Source: DAOQVR01 sp035341665 (GTDB lineage: Bacteria > Chloroflexota > Anaerolineae > JAAYZQ01). Taken from it: a stretch of 64,000 bases of DNA. The stretch is from assembly GCA_035341665.1 (NCBI GenBank), contig DAOQVR010000004.1:248001-312000 (forward strand). The letters run 5' to 3'. The notes under the pieces were generated by a model. The model did no database searches. It was given only the letters and a program-made list of their open reading frames with translations, and had not been told where the DNA came from. This document shows positions 33,672 to 43,206 of the stretch, piece after piece (within the stretch, counting starts at the first letter, position 1; each line of letters begins with the position of its first letter). The position numbers were made by a program, and so were the translations under genes.

Positions 33672-36284
33672 TCAGCGGTGCGCCCCTGGTCGTGGGCACG
33701 CCAGCTGCCGCAGCCGCCCAGTCCGGTTCGCCTGATGGCCGTAGGTCCCGTCGCGCAGTGCCGCCCCCGTCGCCGACGCCTCCACCAGCGCCACCTGCTC
33801 CGGCGTCCCTTCGGCCACCAAGGACCCGCCCGAGTCACCCCCCTCGGGGCCCAGGTCAATCACCCAATCCGCCGCCCGCACTACGTCCAGGTTGTGCTCA
33901 ATCACCACGACGCTGTGCCCGGCATCCACCATCCGCTGCAGCAGCGCCAGCAGTCGGGCGACGTCGGCCGGGTGGAGGCCGGTCGTCGGCTCATCCAGCA
34001 GGTAGAGAGTGCGGCCGGGCGAGCGGCGAGCCAGCTCGCGGGCCAGCTTGACGCGCTGCGCCTCGCCTCCCGAAAGCGAAGTTGCCGGTTGGCCGAGCGG
34101 CAGATAGCCCAGCCCCGCCTCCACCATCAGCTCCAGGCGCGCAGCGGCCGCCGGCACGCCGCGGAAGAGGAGCAGAGCCTGCTCGGCCGGCATCTCGAGC
34201 ACTTGGCTGACGTCGTAGCCCTGCAGCTTGGCCGCCAGCACCTCGCGCCGGAAGCGCCGCCCGCCGCAGGCGGGGCAGCGCACCTGGACGTTGGCCAGGA
34301 AGTGCATCTCCACAGACAGCACGCCGGCCCCCTCGCAGCGCTCGCAGCGCCCGCTCGGCACGTTGAAGGAAAAGTGCCTCGCACTCAGCCCCAGCCGCTG
34401 CGCCTCCGCCGTGGCGGCAAACGCCTCTCGGATGGGCGTCCACGCCTCGGTGTACGTGGCAGCGTTGGAGCGGGGCGAGCGGGCAAGCGGCCCCTGGTCG
34501 ACTGGCACCACACCATCCAGGTGCTCCCATCCCTCGATCCCGTCGTGATCGCCGGGAGTTTCCTCAGCGCCGGCAAAGCGCTGCCGCGCGGCGCGCTCGA
34601 GAATCTCAAAGAGCAGGGTCGACTTGCCCGAGCCCGACACGCCGGTGACGGCAACCAGCATCTCGAGCGGCAGGCGCACGGTGAGGTGCTTTAGGTTGTG
34701 CTCGCGCGCCCCCCGGATGACGAGCGCATGCCCGCTGCCGGTGCGGCGCGACGCCGGAACCGGCACCAGGAGCCGCCCGCTAAGGTACGCCCCGGTCGCG
34801 GACGCACGGCAGCCCGCCACCTGCGCCGGTGTCCCCGTGACGACGATGCGTCCCCCCTCGCGGCCGGCGCCCGGCCCCACGTCCACCACGTAGTCCGCCG
34901 CCGCGATCACCTGAAGGTCGTGCTCGATCACCAACACGCTGTTGCCCAGGTCTCTCAGCCGGCACAGGACCCGGATCAGGCGCGCTGTGTCGCATGCGTG
35001 AAGCCCGATCGTCGGCTCGTCCAGGACATAGAGCACACCCGTCAGCCCCGAGCCGAGCAGCGACGCCAGCCGCAGCCGCTGCGCTTCGCCCGCGGAGAGG
35101 GACGGCGAGCCGCGGTCAAGCGTGAGGTACCCTACGCCGGTGTCCAGCAGCCGGCGCACACGGCTTCGCAGGTCGTCGACAACGGCCACCGCCACGCCCC
35201 ACGCCTCCTCGGGGACGAACGCGCGCAGCCCTTCCAGCCAATCGGCCAGGCCCGAGAGCGGCAGCCGCTGGAGGTCGACGATCGTCCGGCCGGCCACGGT
35301 TACCTCGCGGCTCTCCGCGCGCAGCCGGCTGCCCCCGCAGTCGGGGCAGGGCGCGTCGCTCACCATCCCCTCCAGCCGCGCGCGGTAGCCGGGGTCGTGG
35401 GCATGCCCGGCCATGCGGCGCTGCCAGCCGGTGATCACCCCTTCGAAGGCACCGCGGCCCACCGTGCCGGGCGGCTTGGCGCCCGGGAAGTGGCGCTGGA
35501 AGCGGGCGTCCCGGACGCCATACAGCAGCAGGTCGCGCTGGACCTGCCCCAGGCGCTCCACCGGCAAGTCCGCATCGAACGGGAAGCCATAGTGCCGGCC
35601 GGCCGCCTCCAACGACTCGGCGTAGTGCGCAGTCGCGAGGCGGTTCCAGCCCCGTACCGCCCCGCCGCGGACCGAGAGCCGGGCATCGACCACAGCAGCG
35701 GCGTTCACCCGTGGCGCGACCCCCAGTCCGGTGCAGGTGGGGCATGCCCCCTCGGGCTTGTTGAAGGAAAAGTGGGCCATGGTCAGCTCGGGCATGGGCA
35801 CGCCGCAGTGCGGGCAGGGGTACGACTCACTCTCCCACTCGGAGAGGGGCATCGTCAGGTTCAGGTCCGGCCCGCCCTCCCATCCGCCGGCAGCAGCATC
35901 GTGCGAGGGCGGCACATCGCTCTCGCAGACAGGGCAGCGCCGGTGGCCCAACCGTGCAAAGAGGACGCGCAGGTAGGTAAAGACCTCCGTGGCCGTGCCG
36001 ACCGTCGAGCGCGGGCTCCGGTTGGCAAGGTTCTGGCCCACGGCGATCGACGGCGACAGCCCCTCGATCGCATCCACCGCCGACGGCTCGGCACCCCAGG
36101 TCACCAGCCCGAGCGACTCCAGGTACTGCCGCTGGCCCTCCCGGTGAAGGATGTCGAGGAGCAGCGTGGACTTGCCCGAGCCGGAGACTCCGGTAAAGAC
36201 CACCAGCCGCCCTTTGGGGATCGCCAGGCTGATGTTCTGCAGGTTATGGAGCCGCGCGCCGCGGATGGTGATCTCCCCAGGCAT
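33672..36284 (-). CDS. uvrA: UvrA paralog (class II, UvrA2-like)
   Basis: This 870-aa ABC-type ATPase has the UvrA layout: Walker A GVSGSGKST in both halves, signature LSAGEAQR in the first and LSGGEAQR in the second, Walker B LYVLDEPTIGLH and LYLLDEPTTGLH. It has zinc-binding CPVC/CPHC, CPTC, CPDC and CERC/CPAC pairs. It is shorter than canonical UvrA (about 940 aa), mainly in the insert that contacts UvrB, as in the UvrA2/DrrC group tied to DNA damage or drug resistance. ATG at 36284 follows GAGAGG. A good promoter lies 37 bp upstream, divergent from the SARP regulator. Confidence 0.9.
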   Translation of the reverse strand: MPGEITIRGARLHNLQNISLAIPKGRLVVFTGVSGSGKSTLLLDILHREGQRQYLESLGLVTWGAEPSAVDAIEGLSPSIAVGQNLANRSPRSTVGTATEVFTYLRVLFARLGHRRCPVCESDVPPSHDAAAGGWEGGPDLNLTMPLSEWESESYPCPHCGVPMPELTMAHFSFNKPEGACPTCTGLGVAPRVNAAAVVDARLSVRGGAVRGWNRLATAHYAESLEAAGRHYGFPFDADLPVERLGQVQRDLLLYGVRDARFQRHFPGAKPPGTVGRGAFEGVITGWQRRMAGHAHDPGYRARLEGMVSDAPCPDCGGSRLRAESREVTVAGRTIVDLQRLPLSGLADWLEGLRAFVPEEAWGVAVAVVDDLRSRVRRLLDTGVGYLTLDRGSPSLSAGEAQRLRLASLLGSGLTGVLYVLDEPTIGLHACDTARLIRVLCRLRDLGNSVLVIEHDLQVIAAADYVVDVGPGAGREGGRIVVTGTPAQVAGCRASATGAYLSGRLLVPVPASRRTGSGHALVIRGAREHNLKHLTVRLPLEMLVAVTGVSGSGKSTLLFEILERAARQRFAGAEETPGDHDGIEGWEHLDGVVPVDQGPLARSPRSNAATYTEAWTPIREAFAATAEAQRLGLSARHFSFNVPSGRCERCEGAGVLSVEMHFLANVQVRCPACGGRRFRREVLAAKLQGYDVSQVLEMPAEQALLLFRGVPAAAARLELMVEAGLGYLPLGQPATSLSGGEAQRVKLARELARRSPGRTLYLLDEPTTGLHPADVARLLALLQRMVDAGHSVVVIEHNLDVVRAADWVIDLGPEGGDSGGSLVAEGTPEQVALVEASATGAALRDGTYGHQANRTGRLRQLACPRPGAHR

Positions 36285-36320
36285 TGGGCCCTCTCGAATC
36301 GCCACGCTGGATGGCGACTA

Positions 36321-36349
36321 TTGTACAACCCGGGCGGGCATGCGTCAAG
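36321..36349 (-). promoter_or_regulatory. Promoter of the uvrA paralog
   Basis: On the minus strand TTGACG (36344-36349) and TACAAT (36321-36326) are 17 bp apart. The transcript would start near 36314 with a 30-nt leader. Confidence 0.6.
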
Positions 36350-36391
36350 CCGATATGCCTTGACGTGGCCTCCAACCCTTCCCAAGTGCTC

Positions 36392-36420
36392 TTGGCGGAT
36401 CCTTCGACGTGCGCTATACT
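36392..36420 (+). promoter_or_regulatory. Promoter of the SARP-type regulator
   Basis: TTGGCG (36392-36397) and TATACT (36415-36420) are 17 bp apart. The transcript would start near 36427, leaving a leader of about 108 nt. This promoter is back to back with that of the uvrA paralog, 43 bp away. Confidence 0.55.
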
Positions 36421-36534
36421 ACCCTCGCCTGGTATCTCGGAGGCCCGCAAGGACTTGCTCCTCAGCCCGGCGCAGGATCGCGCATGCCCGATGAGGGCCG
36501 ACCATTGAGGTGCTCCGATGACAAGGTCATGACG

Positions 36535-39500
36535 ATGTTGCGCGTGCGTCTCTTCGGCGGTCTGGAGGTGAGATGGGGGGATGTCGCTTTGCCCACCATC
36601 TCCGGCACAGAGGCTCGCTCCCTGTTCGCTTACCTGCTGACCTACCGCGATCGCCCTCACACCCGGAACCTGCTGGCCGGCACCTTCTGGCCCGAGCTGC
36701 CCGACGCCGCTGCCCGCCAGCGCCTCCGCCAGGGACTGTGGCAGATCCGCCGCGCGCTGTCCCCCCATCCGGTCCTCTTGGCCGAAGGGGACACCGTCCA
36801 GGTCAACCCCGCCCTACCCATCTGGCTCGATGTGGAGAGGTTTGGGGAGCTGACAGGCCGGGCAGCCGGTCGTCGGGGGGACCAACCCGGGGCGCCTACG
36901 GGCCGGCCCGCGGAGTTGGAGGGGCTCGCCGAAGCGGTCGCGCTCTACCGGGGAGACTTTCTGGCCGGCTACTACGACGATTGGGTCATAGCCGAGCAGG
37001 AGCGGCTGCGCGAGGTTCTGCTGGGTGCCCTGGAGCGGCTGGTGGCCGGGCACAAGGGCCGAGGGGACTACCAAACCGCCCTGACTCACGCCCGCCGGTT
37101 GGCAAGCGCCGACCCCTGGCGCGAGGAGGCTCACCGCGAGGTGATGCGTCTCTGCCACGTGCTGGGCCGCGACGCCGAGGCACTGAAACAGTACGAAGTC
37201 TGCCGCAGGGTATTGGCGGACGGGCTCGGCATCGAACCTTTGCCCGAGACAGACGGACTCGCGGCCGAGATTTCGGAGCGGGCCGGACTGCAGGAACCGC
37301 CCTGGGCACCCGTCGCCGCGCACCGTGGCCGCGCGCCACTTCTGGATCGCCCGGACCGCCTGCCACTGGTGGGGCGCGAGGCGGAGCTGGCCGAGCTGCT
37401 GAGCCGGGTCGAGGCAGCCGCCGGAGCAGCGGGAGGGCTGGTCCTCGTCTACGGCGAGGCCGGGGTGGGCAAGACCCGCCTGTTGCGCGAGCTGGAGCGC
37501 AATGCCCGGTGGCGCGGCATGCAGGTCGCCTGGGGCCGTTGCGCCGACCTGTCCGGATCGCCGGCCTACGGGCCGTTGTTGGAGGTCCTGCGCACCGGCT
37601 TGCCCCTCCTGGGCGGAGCAACCATCGAGCCGTTGTGGCGCACCGAGCTGGCGCGGCTCCTTCCGGAGCTGGCGAGCGGCACGTCGGCTCCCCCACTGGA
37701 TCCGGAGCAGGAGCGGCACCGCCTGCTGGAGGCCATCGCCCGCGGCTTTCTGGCCCTCGCGCACGCGACGCCCCGCCTGATCCTCTTGGAGGACGCTCAC
37801 TGGATGGATGCGGACAGCCTGTCCGCCATTCGCTACCTGTTGCCCCGGCTGGAGAGCGTGCCGGAGCTATTCGTCATCACTGCCCGGGGCGAGGAGCTGA
37901 CCGCCGCACAGGCCTCTGCCCTCGCGGCGCTCGAGCGCACGCGCCTGCCCCGCCGCCTGGAGCTGCGCAGGCTCAACCTGGCGGAGAGCGGAGAGCTGGT
38001 ACGGCTTGCACTGGGACTGGAGCGGCCGGCCCCCCGCTTCGCCGCCCGCCTCTTCGCCGAAACGGAAGGCAACCCCTTCTTCTTGACCGAGACGTTGCGG
38101 GAGTTGGTGGACGTGGGCCTGCTCTCTCGCGACGGGAGGGGTGAGTGGAGCACCCCCTGGGACGAGTCGACCCAGGATTACGCCGAGATGCCTCTGCCGG
38201 ACAGCGTGCTGCAGAGCATCAAGTCCCGCCTGGAGCGTCTGCCGGCGCCGCAGAGAGAGGCACTGGACTTGGCGGCGGTAATCGGCCGGGGGGTGCCCTT
38301 CGATCTGTGGCATCAATCGAGCGACCGGACCGCAACGGAGCTGTTGTCGCTCGGCGATGAGCTGCGAGCCCGGGCATTGCTGTTGTCTGCCGGCCCGGGG
38401 ATGGCCGGCGGAGCAGACTACTTCTTTGCCCACGACCTTATCCGCCGCGTCACCTACGAGCAGCTGGCGGGGCCGCGCCGCCGGCTCTACCACCGCCGTG
38501 TCGCCGAGGCGCTGACCCTCGCAGCCGCAGGCTCCCGGACCTCCGCCTCGCCCGGCACCCTGGCTTACCACTGGACCGCGGCCCAGGTTTGGGACAAGGC
38601 CGCCGCCTGCCATCAAGAGGCCGGCGACCGGGCACGCGCGGTGTATGCCAACGCCGATGCCGTGGCCCACTACACCCAGGCCCTGGAGGCGCTGGCGCGG
38701 CTGCCTGCGCCGGTTGACCTGCGCCGCAGCTTTGACCTGCGGCTGGCTCGTGAGCAGGTCTTCGGCCTGCAGGGCGCGCGCCAGGCGCAGATCGAGGAGC
38801 TGGCGGCCCTGGCAGAGCTGGCGGAGGCGCTGGGCGACGATCAGAGGCGGGCTGGAGTTGCACTCCGTCGAGCCAGGCTGGCAGAGCTGACCAGCGACTT
38901 TCCACCGGCCATTGCGGCGGCCCGGCTGGCCGTTCGCCTGGCCCAGACCGCCGGGGATGTGACCGTCGAGACAGAAAGCCTCCTTGAGTGGGGCTGGGCG
39001 CTTCTGCTGCAGGGAGAGCACGCTGCCTCTGGCGCCCAGTTCGGGCAGGCCCTTGACCTGGCGCGGCGGGCCGGCCTGCTGCGCCAAGAAGCCGACGCCC
39101 TGCACGGCCTGGGGACCGTGTGCCTGACCACCGCTCACTATGCGGACGCCGAGGCCTACTTCCTCCAGGTCCTGACCCTCTGCCGGCAGGTGGACATCCG
39201 GCCGAGGGAGGCCAGCACCCTCGCCAACCTCGGGTACATCGCCACGGCACGCGGGGACCACGCCGCGAGCAAGGCCTACGGTCAGCGTGCTCTCCGGATT
39301 CACCAAGAGATCGGCGACCAGAGGGGGGCAGCCATCGTCTTGCAGAACCTGTCCGACGAGCTCCTGGCCGAAGGCGACTTTGGGGCAGCGAGAAGCTACC
39401 TCGAACAGGCACTGGCGATCCAGAGGGCCATCCAGGCGCAGGAGAACGTGGGAGTGAGCCTGCGCAGCTTGGGCACGCTCTTCGACCAATTGGGCGACTA

Positions 39501-40446
39501 CTCCCGGGCAGGAGACTACTACCGGCAGGCGCTGGACCTCTTCGGCGAGCTGGGCATCCCCTATTACCGGGGCCAAGCCTTGGCCTACCTGAGCCTGCTC
39601 TCGCATCACCTGGGCGACGATCGGGCGGCACGCGAAGAGAGTCTCGCCGGTTTGGCCGTTGCGCGCGAGATCGGCGACCGGCTCGGCCAGGGTTGGCTTC
39701 TGGACTCGCTGGGCCACGCTCTGGCAGGCCTGGGTGATCTGGACGAGGCAGCCGGCGCCTACCGGCAGGCCCTCGCCCTTCGGCAGCAGCTGGATGAGGC
39801 GCACCTGGCTGCCGAGTCGCTGGCAGGGTTAGCGCGCGTGGCGCTGCTGCAGGCCGACCTTTCCGCAGCCGCAGAATGGGTTGAGGAAATCCTGCACATT
39901 GATAAGACCAGGGGGCTTGGCGGTGCCAACGAGCCGTTCCAGATCTGGCTGACCTGTTACCGGGTGCTGGAGGCCGGCGGGGATACACGCGCGGACGAGG
40001 TCCTGGTCACAGCCCACGAACGTCTGCAGCAACAGGGGTCGACCATCCACGACGAGGCCCTCAAACGATCCTTCCTGGAGAACGTCGCCGCGCACCGGGA
40101 GATCGTCGCTGCCTATTGCGCCCGGCAGTCCGCCCGGGCGGGCACCCCCCAGGCCGTGCGCCTGCCGCGAAACGGCAGCCCGTTGCGCCGTCCCTTGGGC
40201 GACGACGCCTATGTGGCCGTCGCCTGGACGCCGGACGCGCCGGAGGACGCTGGCCTGCCAAGCGCGGGCGACCGCCGCCGGCAGCGGCTGCTGCGCCTGC
40301 TGCGCCAGGCGGCCGAGCAGGGCGCCGCCCCCACCGTAGACGACCTGGCCCAGGCACTGAAGGCCGGCGCGGCCACCGTCAAGCGCGACCTGGCCGCTCT
40401 GCGGCGCCAGGGGCATCAAGTCAGGACGCGGGGCAGCCCCAGGTGA
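36535..40446 (+). CDS. SARP/BTAD regulator with AAA ATPase, TPRs and C-terminal HTH
   Basis: This 1303-aa AfsR/MalT-like regulator begins with a winged-helix OmpR-type domain (about 1-95) and a BTAD helical domain (to about 255). An AAA ATPase follows, with Walker A YGEAGVGKTR near residue 310 and the Walker B LILLEDAHW. Tetratricopeptide-like repeats run from about 650 to 1200, and the last 55 residues form a DeoR-like helix-turn-helix (TVDDLAQALKAGAATVKRDL). A DNA-binding domain at each end is unusual. ATG at 36535 is eight bases after AAGG; ATG at 36529 is the alternative. Targets are unknown; the neighbouring small gene and uvrA paralog are candidates. Confidence 0.9.
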   Translation: MLRVRLFGGLEVRWGDVALPTISGTEARSLFAYLLTYRDRPHTRNLLAGTFWPELPDAAARQRLRQGLWQIRRALSPHPVLLAEGDTVQVNPALPIWLDVERFGELTGRAAGRRGDQPGAPTGRPAELEGLAEAVALYRGDFLAGYYDDWVIAEQERLREVLLGALERLVAGHKGRGDYQTALTHARRLASADPWREEAHREVMRLCHVLGRDAEALKQYEVCRRVLADGLGIEPLPETDGLAAEISERAGLQEPPWAPVAAHRGRAPLLDRPDRLPLVGREAELAELLSRVEAAAGAAGGLVLVYGEAGVGKTRLLRELERNARWRGMQVAWGRCADLSGSPAYGPLLEVLRTGLPLLGGATIEPLWRTELARLLPELASGTSAPPLDPEQERHRLLEAIARGFLALAHATPRLILLEDAHWMDADSLSAIRYLLPRLESVPELFVITARGEELTAAQASALAALERTRLPRRLELRRLNLAESGELVRLALGLERPAPRFAARLFAETEGNPFFLTETLRELVDVGLLSRDGRGEWSTPWDESTQDYAEMPLPDSVLQSIKSRLERLPAPQREALDLAAVIGRGVPFDLWHQSSDRTATELLSLGDELRARALLLSAGPGMAGGADYFFAHDLIRRVTYEQLAGPRRRLYHRRVAEALTLAAAGSRTSASPGTLAYHWTAAQVWDKAAACHQEAGDRARAVYANADAVAHYTQALEALARLPAPVDLRRSFDLRLAREQVFGLQGARQAQIEELAALAELAEALGDDQRRAGVALRRARLAELTSDFPPAIAAARLAVRLAQTAGDVTVETESLLEWGWALLLQGEHAASGAQFGQALDLARRAGLLRQEADALHGLGTVCLTTAHYADAEAYFLQVLTLCRQVDIRPREASTLANLGYIATARGDHAASKAYGQRALRIHQEIGDQRGAAIVLQNLSDELLAEGDFGAARSYLEQALAIQRAIQAQENVGVSLRSLGTLFDQLGDYSRAGDYYRQALDLFGELGIPYYRGQALAYLSLLSHHLGDDRAAREESLAGLAVAREIGDRLGQGWLLDSLGHALAGLGDLDEAAGAYRQALALRQQLDEAHLAAESLAGLARVALLQADLSAAAEWVEEILHIDKTRGLGGANEPFQIWLTCYRVLEAGGDTRADEVLVTAHERLQQQGSTIHDEALKRSFLENVAAHREIVAAYCARQSARAGTPQAVRLPRNGSPLRRPLGDDAYVAVAWTPDAPEDAGLPSAGDRRRQRLLRLLRQAAEQGAAPTVDDLAQALKAGAATVKRDLAALRRQGHQVRTRGSPR

Positions 40447-40501
40447 GCCCAAAAGGAGGCGCCCGCCGGCCGGCCTAGACGCTCTTCATACGCTGCTGCT
40501 C

Positions 40502-40530
40502 TATACTGCCACCCAGAGATGGGTGGCAGT
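40502..40530 (+). promoter_or_regulatory. Perfect inverted repeat overlapping a -10-like box
   Basis: ACTGCCACCC (40505-40514) and GGGTGGCAGT (40521-40530) form a perfect 10-bp inverted repeat around AGAGAT. Its first arm shares ACT with TATACT (40502-40507). It may be an operator for the small gene that follows, or the terminator hairpin of the regulator gene 58 bp upstream. Confidence 0.45.
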
Positions 40531-40549
40531 TCTTGTGAAGCGGGGAATC

Positions 40550-40756
40550 ATGAGCAACGGAGAAGCTGCACAGCGGGACTCGTTCGTGGTGCGCATCTGG
40601 CGGGAGGAAGGGCAGCCTGCCTGGCTGGGCTGGGTGCGGCATACCCGCAGCGGAGAAGAGGTCTGCGTCCGCAGCCTGGACGAGCTAGCCGCCTTCATCG
40701 GGCGCCGGGCCGGTCTGCCGCCTGAGCCCAAGGCAGCGGCCGGGCGCCTGAAGTGA
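40550..40756 (+). CDS. Small conserved-looking protein, 68 aa
   Basis: This short protein (MSNGEAAQRDSFVVRIW then GWVRHTRSGEEVCVRSLDELAAFIGRRAG) is compact and soluble, with a beta-beta-beta-alpha pattern. I have the impression of similar small proteins encoded next to BTAD regulators in Chloroflexota, but I cannot verify this. ATG at 40550 follows GCGGGGAA; an upstream GTG or ATG would place the start inside the inverted repeat. It probably works with, or is controlled by, the regulator encoded just upstream. Confidence 0.65.
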   Translation: MSNGEAAQRDSFVVRIWREEGQPAWLGWVRHTRSGEEVCVRSLDELAAFIGRRAGLPPEPKAAAGRLK

Positions 40757-40832
40757 GCGGCCCTCCCGGGCAGGGAGCGCGGCCCGAGAGCTGGACACTC
40801 AGACATCAAGGGGAAGGAAAGGAGAAGCCAGG

Positions 40833-42515
40833 ATGAGACGCAGGATGTCAATTGCCTTGTTCGCAGGTCTGGCCATGCTGCTGGTCGCCGCGACGCTGCC
40901 GGCGGCACGCGCCCAGGAGGGGGGCGGCTCGCCGGCCGCGGAGGCGGGCATCACCGGAATGGCCGACACGATCAACTTCCAGGGCCGAGTGCTCGACGAT
41001 ACAGGCAACTCGATGCCCGCGGGCGACTACAACATGCGCTTCACGCTGTGCACAGACTCGGTCTGCGCGAGCTCGGTCTGGGGACCGTACGAGTACACCG
41101 TCGCCGTCGACGGGCAGGGCCTCTTCAACGTGCTGCTCACGAACCTGGGCTCGGTGAACCTGACCGGGGACCGGTGGATCAAGATCGAGGTGTGCAACGC
41201 GGCAGGTGTGTCCCCGTGTGAGCCGACCTCGACTTGGGACGCCCTGGGCCCGGTCCAGCCGCTGAGCAGCGTCGCCGTCGCGCTGGGCAACATCCGCAGG
41301 AACGTGCAGGACACCACCAGGGCCTCCACGTCCGACGGCTTTCTCCTCACGGCCTGGAACGAAGGGGAGGGCGGAGGACTGGTCGGAAGGAGCGACGGGG
41401 ACGGTGTCGGGGTATTCGGCTCCAGCAGCGCCGGCACCGGGGTCGCCGGCTCCAGTTACGCCTCCGAGGGAATTGGGGTGCAGGGCATCGGCTACTATGC
41501 GGTGATGGGAGAGGGCACGTACATTGGCGTCCAAGGCAACGGTTCCGGTGTCTCCGGGATCGGCGTGGTGGGATCGGGCACCCTGTACGGGGTGCGGGGC
41601 TCAGGCACCGGAGACCAGGGGGTGGGGATCTACGGCTCCGGCAAGTTCGGGCTGGGTGGAAGCGGTACGTCGGTGGGAGTCTCCGGCAGCGGCCCCACAG
41701 GTGCGCTTGGCATCGGCTCAACCTACGGGGTGCACGGCCAGAGCGTCGACGGCAGGGGCGTGTACGGCACCAGCAACAGCGGCACCGCGGTCTACGGCCT
41801 TGGAGGCGCACGCGGGGTCGAGGGCTCTGGCACGACCTACGGCGTCCTCGGCAGCAGCACCGGTGGCATAGGGGTCTACGGGAGCGGCGGCCCCACCGGG
41901 TCCTATGGCTGGGGCTCCTCCTATGGCGTCCATGGGTACAGCACCTCCGGAATCGGGGTCCTAGGAGGCAGTGCGAGCGGGCCCGGCGTCACCGCCTACA
42001 GCGGCAGCGGTGACGTTTTCCAAGGCTGGGGCGGCAGCAGCACCTTCCCGGGCGGCACCAAGCTCTTCTATCTCAGCACCAACGGCTACGGATACGCACA
42101 TGCCGGATGGACAAGTTTCAAGGAAGTGCGCTCGCCCGACGGGCAGGGCACCGAGTTCCGCACCGAGCACACCTTGAAAAGTCCCGAAGCGTGGAGCGAG
42201 GACTTTGGCACGGCCGCCCTGGTCGGCGGCGAGACCACTATCGAGATCGAGCCGCTCTTTGCCCAGACGGTGAGCCTCGAGGCCGGTTACCACATCTTCC
42301 TGACACCCCTGGGCGACTGCGCTGGGCTCTTCGTGGCCTCCAAGGGTTCTGAATCGTTCGTCGTGCGCGAGCTGGGCGGTGGCCGCTCCAACATCCAGTT
42401 CGACTACCGCATCGTCGCCCGGCCGCGCGGCCAGGAGTCGGGGCGGCTGGAAGTGATCCCGGCTGAGCAGCTCGCGCCGCCCGAAGCTGCCGCGGCCCCA
42501 GAGACTACGCCGTAA
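40833..42515 (+). CDS. Secreted Gly-rich repeat protein, likely beta-solenoid
   Basis: A signal peptide (about 1-27, ending ARAQ) leads into a domain beginning DTINFQGRVLDDTGN (about 45-160). That start is shared by many bacterial surface proteins that carry tail-fibre-like repeats. Residues 185-405 are built of short repeats of the form G(V/I)xGSG or GVYGTS, which would stack into a beta-solenoid. The last 150 residues (FKEVRSPDGQGTEFR onward) form a distinct globular domain with a Pro/Ala tail. AAGGAG is eight bases before ATG. A host-attachment or cell-surface fibre role is likely. Confidence 0.82.
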   Translation: MRRRMSIALFAGLAMLLVAATLPAARAQEGGGSPAAEAGITGMADTINFQGRVLDDTGNSMPAGDYNMRFTLCTDSVCASSVWGPYEYTVAVDGQGLFNVLLTNLGSVNLTGDRWIKIEVCNAAGVSPCEPTSTWDALGPVQPLSSVAVALGNIRRNVQDTTRASTSDGFLLTAWNEGEGGGLVGRSDGDGVGVFGSSSAGTGVAGSSYASEGIGVQGIGYYAVMGEGTYIGVQGNGSGVSGIGVVGSGTLYGVRGSGTGDQGVGIYGSGKFGLGGSGTSVGVSGSGPTGALGIGSTYGVHGQSVDGRGVYGTSNSGTAVYGLGGARGVEGSGTTYGVLGSSTGGIGVYGSGGPTGSYGWGSSYGVHGYSTSGIGVLGGSASGPGVTAYSGSGDVFQGWGGSSTFPGGTKLFYLSTNGYGYAHAGWTSFKEVRSPDGQGTEFRTEHTLKSPEAWSEDFGTAALVGGETTIEIEPLFAQTVSLEAGYHIFLTPLGDCAGLFVASKGSESFVVRELGGGRSNIQFDYRIVARPRGQESGRLEVIPAEQLAPPEAAAAPETTP

Positions 42516-42526
42516 GGGAGGGCACC

Positions 42527-43141
42527 ATGATTAGCAGAGAGAGAGCCTCCCCCGCGCAGCGCGCCGTGACAAGGAGCAGAGGGCATGCCACGCTGCGGCT
42601 CGCGCTGGCCGTCGCCTGCGTGCTCGCGACGGGCAGCATCGTGCTCGCGCAGAGCGGGAGCAGCCATGACCTGCACTGGACTGTCTTTGGCTCTTCAGGG
42701 GGAAGCGCGAGCGGCGCCAACCACCGGATAGGCTACTCCCTGGGCCAGCCCTCGGCACTGGGCACGAGCACGGGTGATAGTCACGTGGTCCGCCTTGGCT
42801 TCTGGCAGTGGGCGTCCGAGCCGACGGCGGTCGAGCTTGCCCGCTTCGAGGCGTGGCCCGAGGGGCTCAGGACCGTTCATGTGCAGTGGGAGACGGCGCA
42901 AGAGCTGGACAACCTGGGCTTCAACCTCTACCGCTCCAACACCCGCCTCGGGCCCAAGCTCAAGCTGAACCGCGAGATGATCCCAAGCAACGTGCCGCCC
43001 GGCTCGCCTTTTGGCGCGGTCTACGACTGGATCGACACCTTCCGCCTGCGCCCGGGACGCGCCTACTTCTACTGGCTGGAGGACGTGGACCTCTACGGCC
43101 GAACCACCTTGCACGGGCCGGTGCGGGCGAGGGTGCAGTAG
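42527..43141 (+). CDS. Secreted protein with fibronectin-like domain, 204 aa
   Basis: A late signal peptide (hydrophobic about 24-42, ending VLAQSGS) is followed by a short Gly/Ser segment. A beta domain comes next, with VHVQWETAQELDNLGFNLYRS and YFYWLEDVDLYGRTTLHGPV. This domain is common at the C-termini of exported proteins from environmental bacteria. Its gene starts 11 bp after the Gly-rich protein, behind GGGAGGG, so the two are co-transcribed and are probably displayed together. A strong hairpin follows at 43207-43239. Confidence 0.78.
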   Translation: MISRERASPAQRAVTRSRGHATLRLALAVACVLATGSIVLAQSGSSHDLHWTVFGSSGGSASGANHRIGYSLGQPSALGTSTGDSHVVRLGFWQWASEPTAVELARFEAWPEGLRTVHVQWETAQELDNLGFNLYRSNTRLGPKLKLNREMIPSNVPPGSPFGAVYDWIDTFRLRPGRAYFYWLEDVDLYGRTTLHGPVRARVQ

Positions 43142-43206
43142 CGGGCGGGCGCAGCGCATCGAGAAGGGGCGCGCCGCACCGGGCAAGGGTCGACACGAAA
43201 TCCCCC

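Noticed and set aside
34698..36494. A 598-codon plus-strand frame
   Set aside because: It is antisense to the uvrA paralog, whose Walker, signature and zinc motifs are all present.
37867..39804. A 645-codon minus-strand frame inside the SARP regulator
   Set aside because: It is antisense to the AAA and TPR regions, whose motifs fit the plus-strand gene.
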